Source: Fennellomyces sp. T-0311 (lineage: Eukaryota > Mucoromycota > Mucoromycetes > Mucorales > Lichtheimiaceae). From it: a stretch of 64,000 nucleotides of DNA. The number at the start of each line of letters is the position of its first letter. Positions within the stretch are counted from its first letter, which is position 1. The stretch lies in NCBI GenBank assembly GCA_025266875.1, contig JALLLT010000020.1, positions 434,001 through 498,000 of the forward strand. The letters run 5' to 3'. The position numbers and the translations under genes are program-made. This document shows, one piece after another, positions 24,739 to 35,565 of this stretch. The notes below the pieces were generated by a model. That model ran no database searches. It saw nothing but the letters and a program-made list of their open reading frames with translations, and was not told the origin of the DNA.

Positions 24739-25086
24739 ATTGCTACTTGTTGATTGTTGCAGTTGTTGATGATAGCCCAAAGACAGGTGCCGAGGGCATA
24801 CTTTATATACTGAACAAGATTACGATCGAAGCTGGATCCCTGATCCTCGGATTCATGCCACTATTTGGAGCTGTTTCCCCTGGATTTTATGCAGGTCTGT
24901 TTAACTAACATTGCATTAAAAAGAAAACGGCCGATCATGCGGAAGCGAACATGAATAGACTTAATTTATTTTTGAGCAAGTTCTACGGCGAACGAAGTAG
25001 CAATGCAAAGGAAAACAAGGGATATGTTATTTATGGTGGTAATCGAAGGGGGGAGGCTTGTTTAAGAGGGTCTGGATATGGGAAAT
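24739..25086. other. Short intergenic region
   Basis: About 350 bp between the 5' end of the surface-protein gene and the 3' end of PDI. It holds a plausible TATA-like TATATA near 24800 (minus orientation) for the surface-protein gene. Nothing else was recognised. Confidence 0.4.
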
Positions 25087-26715
25087 TTACAACTCGTCGT
25101 GTCCACTGTCTTCATGCTCGTCCTTCTCCTCCTCGGCTTCTTTGTTCTTCTCGATGGTGAGCTTGACGCCGTTACTGCCGTTCTCGTTGATGAACGTGAC
25201 CAAGTCCTCGAGCGTGCGACCGCCCTCGTACTGGACCAACTCGTTGGTCTCGGCCTTGAAGAAGACCAAAGTGGGGAATCCAGACACATCGAAACCGGCC
25301 TCTGGTGGCACGTCATTCTCAGTACCGTCCATCTTGGAGATAACAATCTTGTCCTTCAAGTTTTGCTTCTCAACTGCTTCACCCAACTCGGTCCAGATGG
25401 GTGCCAACTTCTTGCAGTGACCGCACCAGGGAGCATACACCTCCAAGAAGGCATCCTTGGTCTTGTCCAGCACAATCTCGTCGAACTGCTTGGCAACGAC
25501 CACCTTGACGGGGCCGTCGTTCTCAGCAGGAATGTCCTCGGACTTCAAGGTGGGCGCGATCTTGCCGGCAAGGTAGTCATCGACGAACTTTTCAATAGTG
25601 TCGGTGGTGATCTCGGCCGATTGGTCGTAAGGGTACTTGGCGCCGGTGTCGACGTGCTGGATGGCGAATGCCGGCCAGTTCTCTTTCAATCCAAGGATGC
25701 CAGCGTGAGGACCGTACTTGTTGGCATCGATGTGGACAAAGTTGATCTTGCCCTTGTGTTTCAAGGCAATAGGCTTGATGGCTTCCACCAAGGGCTCGAC
25801 CATCTCCTTGGAGTCGGCAAAAATGTAGGCCAGAGGAAGGCCGGTTTCGGCATACGAGCCAAAGTTGGAGGCCTGGATTTCGTCCAAAAGAGGAACCGAG
25901 TTGGTCTTGATGAACTCCTCCACCTTGGCACCGTCATCCAATGAATCAGTCCACTCGCTGCGGCCGCCGTCAATATCCTGGTCGAACTGCTTGTAGATCA
26001 CCAGCGAGGGGAATTTATCAATGCCCTGCTCCTTGGCCAATGCCTCATCCGTCACCAAGCCAAAGAAGAAATCGTCGCGCATCTTGTCGGCGACGGCCTT
26101 CAGGCTGGCCTTGTCCTTGTCGTCCTTGGCGTAGGCCACAACCACAACGCGATCGCTTGTCTTGAACTTGTCAAAGTTGTCGGCAGTCAAGTCAGTCACG
26201 GCAGGTGCATTTTGCCTAAATTGCTTATTAATATTTGTACATTCCTGAGCACGCATCAACCATTTCCATACTTTTGCATATAGCTGATAATGCCATCCGA
26301 CTTGCGAGTGCCCTTGTAGTCGGACGTCTCGCCCTTGCGGAACACCTTCAGCGTGGGGAAACCGCGAACCTCGTACTCCTGGCAGAGGTCCTGGTGGACA
26401 GTGCAGTCCACCTTACCTAACTTGATTTCGTCGTCCTTCAGGCTCGTGGCGGCGACCTCGTATTCAGGTGCTACGTAGAAGGCGGGCGCGACTTAGCATG
26501 TCAGGCCGCTTCGTGTGAGAGTTGAGCTTACCAAGGGCCTTGCAGTGACCGCACCAAGGGGCGTAGAATTCAACGAGCATCAGATCTTCCTTCAGGACCT
26601 CCTTGTCAAAGTTGGTTGGATCAAGCGTGATGACATCGCTGTCAGCCAAGACGGACTGGGTGAGTGCGGCGAATGTTGTAGCAAGGGCGGTCCACAAGAG
26701 TGTCTTCTTCACCAT
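25087..26715 (-). CDS. PDI1: Protein disulfide-isomerase, ER lumen
   Basis: Catalyses formation and rearrangement of disulfides in the ER lumen. Three exons (26715-26532, 26470-26272, 26215-25087) give 503 aa, the usual fungal length. The start [20 protein letters not shown] begins a clear signal peptide; an upstream in-frame ATG at 26766 would bury it and is not preferred. Two thioredoxin domains carry active sites [14 protein letters not shown] (about residue 50) and [20 protein letters not shown] (about residue 385), with two inactive b domains between ([40 protein letters not shown]). The C-terminus is acidic and ends in the retention signal HDEL. All catalytic residues are present. Confidence 0.97.
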
Positions 26716-27629
26716 GGTTGTGATATTAAAAGCAGAAAGAAAGATAGGTTTGACTTTTTCTTTCAATTTGCAGGATATATTGCCCTCTGTGCTTGTGTGT
26801 GTCGAGCCATGATTGGTGTCTGAGCATCAAAGTCAAACACGCTATGGCGTAGCAAATGTTGCAGTCAGCCCGAAGGAGCCGATCGCGAAAACTTGACGAA
26901 TCCACAGGACGAGCTGACTTTTTTGTTTCTCGCTCGTTCGATGGGGCTGTGTAGAGCACATCGCATCATTAGTAATACAGGGATGGTGGCGGTTGGCTCG
27001 TCCCAAATTGACAGCTGTCACTCTAATAAACACAGTGTCTTCGTTTCGGGGACCATCCAAAAGCAGAGGCCTCGCCCGGTGCATACTGCAATGGCAATCT
27101 ATGCGCTGGCACACAGCAATCTACATGCGCAGTTCTATGTGGACGCCCACCCCTTTGTGCTCGTATTTTTGGATGTTTATTTTGGCCAAGTGGTGGCATT
27201 GTTTTGACGTGTTTGGCAACCGCCTCCACCCACATTGCAATATGTACCTTCAGCTCTAAAAAAGTCTGAGCACGACAGCATATCATGCAATGCTAGGCAG
27301 GAGCACTCCTTGTAATAAGGGTTGCTCTATCACCGATAAACAATATTCCAATCTCGGCCCCCCTTTTCTCCTTAAAGATTCTGTATATATCCTTTCGCTC
27401 ATGCCCTTTTTTTCCGCCGCCGCTAGATGAAATGCGTACCTAAAGCTCATTCTCTCTCTTTCTTTTCCATATACTATTGCTTGTTGCCGCGTCCGGAGCC
27501 GTAGAACGGGTACAGTCAAGCATAACATCGGTTGTCCTCGGGTCCAAACCACCTCTCATATAACACATTTCCTCGCCCCCAACCCTTCACTCCATTCCTT
27601 CACGTCTTTTGTCTTATTCCGTCACAGCA
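26716..27629. promoter_or_regulatory. Divergent promoter region, PDI / CorA transporter
   Basis: About 0.9 kb separates the two divergent starts. Short ORFs on both strands (26842-27552) lack coding character. A CT-rich tract (TCTCTCTCTTTCTTTTCC, about 27450-27470) and TCACGTC/TTCCGTC-like strings lie near the CorA start. I could not assign an unfolded-protein-response element with confidence. Confidence 0.45.
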
Positions 27630-29351
27630 ATGATGGTATGTTTGAACCAGAGTACGATTGAATCGCCACGTCCGCCCGAGATGGAGTACATCCATCCCAC
27701 CGACACATCGACGCTCTCGGCAGCAACACGACTGCCCGAAAAACCATTGCGCCATCCCGTAATCGACCTGAGCGCCTTAGCGCAGTACACGGAACAATCG
27801 GCTGCATCTACACCCTCCAAGCGCACACATCAGCGGCAAGCGCCATCCATCGATGTAACGACGTGCAAACGCAAACTGAGCTTGTACGGCGACAATCAGA
27901 CGCAGGTATATGGGGACATTCATTATGCATCGCACACAAGGTGCTAATGACGCAGCTATATAGGTTGTTCCTTTTCAGCAGCATGCGGAACAGACTGTGT
28001 ATTATTACCACCCCGAGACTGGTCACATTCAAGCAGACACACTACTGAACTTGCAGCACCCGAGCTTCTCCTTGCAGGACCTGCTAACCAAGGAAAATTA
28101 CTGGATTGATATCACCGCCCCATCAGTGGCTGAAATGAAAGTGATTAGCAAAGTGTTCCGCATCCATCCCCTGAGCACCGAGGACATTCTGTCGCAGGAA
28201 ACGCGTGAGAAGTGCGACGTCTTCCGAACCTACTTGTTCATATGCTATCGGGCCTTTGTTCACGATGGCCACGTGCTGAGGCCTGTCAGCTTCTACAACA
28301 TCATTCACAAACGGAGTATCCTTACTGTAAGTTCAGAAATAGCTCTCCCTTTCTTTAATTGTTAAGAAAAAAATAGTTCCATTTTAGCAACGTACCTCAG
28401 CTCCAGCACGTGTACCAGCGCGTGGAGCAACTGCAGGATTATATTGTAGTTGCACCCGACTGGATCAACTATGCCATTCTGGACGTCATCACTGATCAAT
28501 TCGCTCCCCTCATTCATCAAATTGAAGCCGATGTCGATGCCATTGACGACCCTGCAATGCTGCTGCAAGTCAAAGACGACGAAACCGAAATGGTCTTGCG
28601 TATCGGCAGCTGTCGCAAGCGCGTTATGCAGATGCATCGTCTGCTCAATACAAAGGCCGACGTCGTGCGGGCCCTCATCAAACGTCTCGATGACACCGCT
28701 GCAGCCTCATCCGCCAATATCAGCCCTGCGAATAGCACCACCACTTTACACGAAGCACCAGCAAGCAGAATCCCTTGCTATCATCATCGTCGAGGTGGCT
28801 CGTCCTCGTCGTTAGGATACATCAAGTCTCCTTCTTCTCGACGGTACACCCTAGATGACGACGAAGCCGACGGCGACAAAATCTTTCCTGACGTTGCGCT
28901 TTATTTGGGTGATGTTCAGGGTATAATAAAGAAGCATTGTATGTGACCATTGTTCGCTAATATGTATGTAGATCATCTTATTACTATGCTTCAGAACCTC
29001 AGTCACTATGAAACCGTGCTTGCTCGAGCTCACTCCAACTACCTCGCTCAAATCTCCATCAAACTCTCGCAAACATCCAACTCCACAAACTACGTCATTG
29101 GCCGCCTCACCGTTTTCGCCACCATATTGATGCCAATGAATCTTGTCACCGGGTTATGGGGTAATGCAATGTAACCCTAAAACTTTAAAGGCATTCTTTG
29201 TTTACCTGTGTGCTTTGTGCTTTTAGGTATGAACGTCAAAGTCCCCGGCAAGGATTATGATGATTTGCTCTACTTCTTCTGGATCGTATCAAGCTTGGCT
29301 GTCTTTGCCATTGGCGCTTTCACCCTAGCTCGGCGATTTCAATTCTTCTAA
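27630..29351 (+). CDS. CorA-family Mg2+ transporter (ALR/Mnr2-type)
   Basis: Five exons (27630-27905, 27964-28326, 28377-28920, 28972-29160, 29227-29351) give 498 aa. The start is MMVCLNQSTIESPRPP; the second Met is equally possible. The long cytoplasmic N-domain contains YWIDITAPSVAEMKVISKVF and HPLSTEDILSQETREKCDVF, typical of CorA-type transporters. Then come a helical stalk (IHQIEADVDAIDDPAMLLQV), a His/Ser-rich insertion, and two C-terminal membrane helices. The first, IGRLTVFATILMPMNLVTGL, ends in the signature WGMN (the codon is split by the last intron: WG|MNV), followed by LLYFFWIVSSLAVFAIGAFT. GMN is the ion-selectivity motif. Yeast relatives are Alr1/Alr2 (plasma membrane) and Mnr2 (vacuole); which applies here cannot be told. 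Confidence 0.93.
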
Positions 29352-30929
29352 AAGGAGAACCTTTATCCCCTTACGCTCCTATACTCATGTAACTATTCTA
29401 ATGCACTTGTATATAAAGAAAAAATCCACCTCGATACCATTTATAGATAAATACGAATTTTGGCATTTACAACGTCTACAATATCAGTCGTGAGTATTAG
29501 TGCTCGTCAGAGGTGATAGGTAGTTCTATGAATAATATTGCCCCTATATCGAAAGCATCGTACATCTTCCTCTGGCTAAAGATACATTTCACGCTCACTA
29601 TATATACATATATACATGCGCTTCGTAACAAGGTTGCTCTCAGGCACAAGATTCCATCGCATCTGTATCGCCATCGAAGAAGTTCCCCTGTTGGCGGCGC
29701 CAAAGTAACGCCACAGAAAAAATAAATTTGTGAAAAACTCATATATACGATAATATTAGAAAAGAATTTAGATATTTACATAAGATACGGGAAGTATACC
29801 GTAAATGTCCCTGTATACTATTCATCATAGGCACACACATGTATAAAAAGTATCCGAAAATTTTTATTGATGGGGGATATGTTTCAATTCATACACTATG
29901 GGGGTTTTCTGTGACCAATATATATATTCTCTAGTCCCTGAACCCTTAACGGGTCCTGCAATACCGAGAATATCGCTTATATCCATAACGACAAATCGTC
30001 TGGCGCCGCCACGCGTTTTGTATGGCTAAGGTCCAATACTCTTGTTTAGCTTGAATAGTTCCCCATAAGTTAGTAGCTTTTCACAACAGTGGTTGACCTT
30101 GTGTAGTACGCAATTGTGCTTGAGAAAGCATTTAATGACACCGAAATACTGGCGTCTTTCCGACTGTACCGTACAGTTTGATTTACTCAGGTCAACCGAG
30201 ACATACAATCTGACAAAAACTCCCGATTCTGTTCTTCCATGTGATGAAACAACCGCAGATGATAATAATAGAAGGTATCTCCTATCGGATAACAGATATC
30301 GGTTCAACATCATCAAGAAGCGTACTTACATAGTAACTTGTCTACACTGATTAAGGATTACACCGTACGAACTAATTGGATGAACTCAACAGGACATGGA
30401 GTTGACTCCAATATAGTAATGCGGTCATTACACTGCACGGCGGATGTCAAAGACATCTTCGGACCCGCATGATCAGAGCAAGAGGAAGGATCCTATACGT
30501 CCTCTATCCATTCAGACAATTCTGAAGACGAAGCACTATCTAAACTGCCATCGCTGATTCAATATGCAAAAAGTTATAAAAGCACAGAGCGTTGCATTCA
30601 ATAATGCCTAGCGGAGACTTCAAAGATACTTTGTCAAGTCTCTTTTATCCTTTGTATTATTGATCCACCCTACTCCATATGTAGCGTTGCCTTTTAAAAA
30701 ACGGCTTCCGGTGTCAACTTTCTCCTCCTGGTGGATACTAATAGCTTGATACGTCTCATTTTGTCAAGCCCAAAAGTGTCGCAACTGATTTTTGCATCGC
30801 AACGAAGCAATACCCAAATTGTTTTATCTCTAACGTGACCGAAGCAACCGACAGAATGTACGAAAGGTAGTGTCTGCTTCCCTAGTCTTTTGCTTTTTAT
30901 TAGCACAACCACCATTGAACCATCCTACA
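29352..30929. other. Gene-poor region downstream of the CorA gene
   Basis: AT-rich with short ORFs on both strands (for example 30026-30350) and no recognisable domain. No transposon ends were found. Confidence 0.4.
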
Positions 30930-30932
30930 GCG

Positions 30933-31183
30933 CAGGATCTCTCTCGTCAGAGCATCGTCGCCCTGGGGACATTCAACCACTGGATCCAAACGATAAATTA
31001 CTCGGCGGGGATTCTGATGCTCAGAAACTCCCTGACAGTGGTGTCATGCTTTCGAGTGGCAGCGAAGAAAGCGATACAGAAGCTACTCCAGTGCAGCCCG
31101 CCAAAGTCAAGGTGCCCACAGCATTCAAGGACACGCGTCAACAGGACGGGGCCGGTAGTGACCCATCCAAGCCAGGCGATAAT
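30933..31183 (+). CDS. Orphan exon-like ORF, unknown
   Basis: An open stretch preceded by a good acceptor (CTACAGCGCAG) and ended by a GTATGT donor, encoding about 83 residues. It includes DIQPLDPNDKLLGGDSDAQK, SSGSEESDTEATPVQPAK and FKDTRQQDGAGSDPSKPGDN. Base composition is clearly higher in GC than its surroundings and the peptide is a typical disordered, phosphorylation-prone Ser/Asp/Glu/Pro-rich region. No start codon or partner exon was found on either side within several hundred bases. It could be an exon of an unresolved gene or a displaced fragment of one. Boundaries are approximate. Confidence 0.35.
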
Positions 31184-33176
31184 AGTATGTTAGGTCTATA
31201 ATACATTCGGAAAGGATTATTTAATATTTTGCCCGTTCGTTGTTGTAAGATGAAGCTTCTACAGGAGTGGAGGTATCATAGAAAGGGGGAACGTGCTTCC
31301 ATGTTGGTTTATTTTTTCGACGCCTTCGGTGAATAGAAAGAGAGCCTAATAGCGATAATTCGATATAACAATACAATTTTCGATGCATCAAAACCGCAAT
31401 CGCTGCCAAATCCCATTTTAAATAACGGTATGTTGATATAGCAATAAAGGTTGGGCTGCACCATCGTATCATTACTGTATATAAAGAGACCACTGTACTA
31501 GGTACTGTGCTTGGTATCACAATGATCCCGTAAGTGCTCTAATAAAATCAGTAGTTCTGTATAATTAAAGGAATCGCAGAAAAATAGAAGCTCGTCTGTG
31601 ATACGTATTATACGAGTCTGTAGGTAAGGTTTATTATGGTTATCATGTATATGTAACGCTTAATCGAAGGGCTACAATACAGGTACAAACAAATTTGTGG
31701 TGTATGCAGGTACTTCTGCGTAATCTCTAGCATCCCAGCAAGAGGGTGTCAGTGTGCATCGGCTGACTGACCTTTACAAATCAGTCCCCAGGCAAGATCT
31801 GTGCAATCTACGCATACGTATAAACACCTAGTAATCATTAATTGGGCGTCAGTATTTAAAAAAGTTATGTGTACAGTACACGTCGATATGCAACGAATGA
31901 TTCATAACCCTCGGTGGCACAGCTGACGTGGATATTCGACGTGTTGTGTTTACTGAAACTTTATATATATATATGTAAAGTTGATCGAAATAGCCAAGCC
32001 GAAAGTTCTGTGAAAGGTGACCCAGTACATAGTGTAGAGTTTGGTGCTTACAGAGAGAAGGTAAATACCAGATATAAAGGCTCATTCCAGGGCCACCCCT
32101 TGGGCGCGGTAACTTTCCGTACGTTCACAATTTTAAAACCGCATATTCAAGTGCGTGCATGTGCTCAGTATCTGTACTGGCCAAGGATCTAACGGTTATT
32201 TAGTACGTACTTTTATTGCATGTTTTTAAATAAACAAAACATACTGCAATCAACTGCTTCACTTGTGTTTGTTTCAATCATTTTGGAATAGGATAAACTG
32301 AAAGGAAGGCTGGACCACTTGATCAACCTCTCATTCCTTGCGATTGTTACATTGTTTCCAAATAAATATAATCCATTTCGGTAAGGTACAGTACATTACA
32401 AGAAAGCCATCAAAGTACCGAGTTTTTCCTGCAGTACGCTATGCTCATGCTGCCTTACCTGGGGATAAAATCGACCTGATCTTTAGCAAAGGGCTGCATA
32501 CCGTACATCCGGAGAACTGCTGTAAATCTATTACTCTTCCAGCTGGTTTCCTGAAGAATAGTTGATAAGTATCACAGTTGACTGTGTGCCATTAAAAACA
32601 ATGGTGCCTGCTTTTAACTGCATATAACTGCATATGCAATCCGGGATTTTCTGCCCAATTTGGGAATCTGTATGTTTATGTCAAAACACCTGTTGGTTCG
32701 CACTTGTCGAATGTTTATGGAATATCTTAAACATGTTTCACTTTAATCGATAGGCTCCCGCTGCAACAAATGGCAGTGCGGCGATCCGATTACTGAACCA
32801 ACCCCCACCCACTCCTCTACAGGATGCTGACTTACCTATTAGTCACCATTTTGGAAGCAAATGTTTCGTTCATCTTCGATTGCCTGTTATCCGATAGATT
32901 CTGTGCCTCCGTTCATCGTTTACATCTGTAAGCAAAAGTTATTATGGAGACTCTCATCACACATATTCAAACTGATTAGTTGGCTTTCAGGAGCGGCAAT
33001 TGCGTCATGTATCGATCGAATCAACTTGATCTTGAAAGGAACAAACGAATGGATGCACAATGAGAGTTTCCTGTTTTGAAACTAACGTAACACACATGTT
33101 AGCGGTGCTTCTGCTCCAGCCACAGTGGGTGTAATGCCAGAAGGTGCTATATCCCGTTTTATCCCTTTCAGTTGAA
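31184..33176. other. Gene-poor AT-rich region
   Basis: About 2 kb with no supported gene. ORFs of 70-110 codons have no coding signature. Confidence 0.4.
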
Positions 33177-33217
33177 TCTCTCTCTCTCTCTCTCTTTTTT
33201 CCTTCCTTTTTTTTTCC
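33177..33217 (+). promoter_or_regulatory. CT-rich leader immediately before the MAPKK start
   Basis: An almost pure pyrimidine tract (seven or more TC dinucleotides, then T/C runs) ends directly before CCATGG at 33216-33221. Pyrimidine tracts just upstream of the start are common in TATA-less fungal promoters and mark transcription start zones. The ATG lies in a good CCATGG context. Confidence 0.6.
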
Positions 33218-35045
33218 ATGGTATACGAAGCTGATTCCTCAAAACCTGCGTTAAGTTCCCTTGCACCACCACCAGTCGGGCGGCCGGCACTGGGAAACAA
33301 GCGGAGACCTGGTCTGAAACTGTCGTTTGAGCATCTGCAGACCCCGCCTGCATCGTCATTGACACCGAACGAAACGACACCTCAAGCCGCCATAAACAAC
33401 AATACGTTCCGCGAGAAAATAGGCAACATTGTAGGCAACAGCAGCCGGACTGCACATGGCTTGCAAACGATCGACAGCAGCGCAACGAAGCCTGTCAGCA
33501 GAAGATACCCAGGTTGCGGTGAAGATGATGAAGACGAAGACGATGGTGACGATTCATTGGCAGCAGCATACCTTGCTGCTTCACGGGCAGGGCAGCCAGC
33601 CGATGTTAAGCCACAAATAAGACGAAACCAGCAGATCCCGGTATTACGGGAAGCTCCCCGGCCTCCACTTAATGCACCTCCTGCGAGCTCGGTACCCAGC
33701 CGTTACTATGGAAATAGTATGTAAAACCCCACTTACTCCCTTTTTGATGATTAACGCCGCCTGCTACGTGTGTGTGTATAGCCAACAAAACCCCTGCCAC
33801 ATCCTTCTCCTCATCATCGTCATCCTCGTCCTCCGCCTCAGCCGCCTCCTCGTCAGAAACTGACCCACCGAGCAATGATAGCCAGTTCATGGAGATCCGG
33901 CCTGAGGATTTGGAAGTAATCAAATCATTGGGCGAGGGCGCAGCGGGTATTGTCAGGAAAGTTCGACATAAGCCCACGAGACTCATCATGGCAAAAAAGG
34001 TAACGAGCATGGTGCGTCCCCTTTTCTACTGTAGGATACTCACGCCTTATGTAGACCATCGGCACGGATCCAAACCCAAAGATTCAACGCCAGATCTTGC
34101 GCGAACTCTCGTTCCAGAAAACATGCAACTCCCCTTACATTGTCTCATTCTACGGCGCGTTCCTGGAGGACGGCGACACCACGCTTTCTCTATGCATTGA
34201 GTTCTGCGAAGCCGGAAGTCTGGAGGATATCTACAAGCGTGCGCGCGACTTGGGAGGCGTGATTGGTGAGCCGGTTTTGGAACGTATTGCCGAGTCGGTA
34301 AGCGGGAATATAAGCTGTGCCAAGAAAACAAGGGACTGACGTGTTTCCGTTAGGTGTGCAAAGGTCTAGTCTACCTGCAATCCCAGCGCGTCATTCACAG
34401 AGGTATATAAAGCGAACGCAATAGCTAGCAAGCGACGTGGTATGCTCACGATTGCGAGCAGATATCAAACCATCCAACATCCTTGTCACCCGCAAAGGTG
34501 AAATCAAGCTCTGCGATTTCGGTGTTTCAGGCGAACTGATCAACTCTATCGCAAAAACATTCACGGGAACCAGATACTACATGGCGGTAAGTCCGAGATG
34601 AATGGAAGATTGTGTACTGTTCCTTACCTTATCCCGAATCAGCCCGAACGAATCCAGGGTGCACCGTACGCCGTGCAATCGGATATCTGGTCCCTCGGTT
34701 TGACATTGATTGAGGTTTCGCAAAATCGCCCTGCGCTGCCTCCACCGGACCAACCGCAGCTGTCGATCATTGACCTGCTGGATCTCATTGTCCGTCAGCC
34801 CGTGCCGGTGATACGAGGGTCCCATATTTCGAGGGAATGCCGCAATTTTGTGGCGGTGTGGTAATGTTACCTAAATGTCCCACGTATTATTGAGCTGTGG
34901 CTAATACTTTTTTGCTAGTCTCATCAAGAATCCACACGATCGACCTGGTCCTGGGAGAATGCTCGAGCATCCGTTCATCAAAAAGTGGGAAGATGTCCCC
35001 ATGGATTTGGCTACTTGGGTCAAGGAAGTTTGGAATTGGAAATAG
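33218..35045 (+). CDS. MAP kinase kinase, Mkk1/2-like
   Basis: Dual-specificity kinase that phosphorylates a MAPK. Seven exons (33218-33716, 33782-33999, 34055-34297, 34354-34402, 34462-34586, 34643-34860, 34919-35045) give 492 aa. The first 220 residues are a disordered, Ser/Pro-rich, acidic regulatory region. The kinase domain starts at [19 protein letters not shown] (G-loop). The catalytic Lys is in LIMAKK and the helix-C Glu in LRELSFQK. The catalytic loop VIHRDIKPSN is split by an intron after the Arg codon, and the Mg motif is CDFG. The activation segment [20 protein letters not shown] has the S-x(3-5)-S/T sites phosphorylated by a MAPKKK, followed by APERIQG. The activation segment is closest to cell-wall-integrity Mkk1/2/Pek1 by eye; a Ste7/Byr1-type role cannot be excluded. 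Confidence 0.92.
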
Positions 35046-35565
35046 TAATAAAAAAGTACGTTTCTGTTAGTTAAACGGTTTATTGGGTCGTACCAAGCAT
35101 CCGCGGTTCTCTTGGTTAAGCAATATCCTCGTGTTGACGCTAATTTGGAAAAAGATACGTGACGATCTATAACCGAGCATTCTCATTTCCGGTACAGAGT
35201 GCGTTTTGGGATTACGCCAAGCCGTATTTCGCGTCAACAGTAATTTGGCGGCAAAAGGGGTCAGTTGCGGGAAGAATTGTATCAAGCGGCATTTTAAGCT
35301 TAATTAGTTTGCCTTTTGCATCGATTATCTCTCATAAATTATCGCATTGCAACTTTGCAATACTTTGCTTGCATAGTGCATCTTTAGACACACGATGTAT
35401 TAGTTACTATGCGGGAGCATCCATGGTGCATGGAAACGCGAAATGCCTGAAAACGGATGTCGTGGCAACAATTTTTAAACTCACCCACCCGTTGTTCTGT
35501 TAAAAACCGAAGCGCGTTCGCGCGGCCCTGAGCGCTCACCCTCCAGCTCATTCGATGCGTTAGCA
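35046..35565. other. Intergenic region MAPKK-COG7
   Basis: About 520 bp containing the MAPKK 3' end and the COG7 promoter. No TATA box or other motif stands out. Confidence 0.4.

Noticed and set aside
25078..25944. 288-codon plus-strand ORF antisense to PDI
   Set aside because: Strong codon bias in the PDI gene suppresses antisense stops. No family features are seen and PDI is unambiguous.
26464..26766. Upstream ATG extending PDI by 17 residues
   Set aside because: It would place [17 protein letters not shown] before the signal peptide. The ATG at 26715 begins a canonical signal sequence and gives the normal PDI length.
32861..33079. 72-codon plus ORF upstream of the MAPKK gene
   Set aside because: It ends before the pyrimidine leader and cannot be joined in frame with the MAPKK. 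The peptide shows no conserved character.
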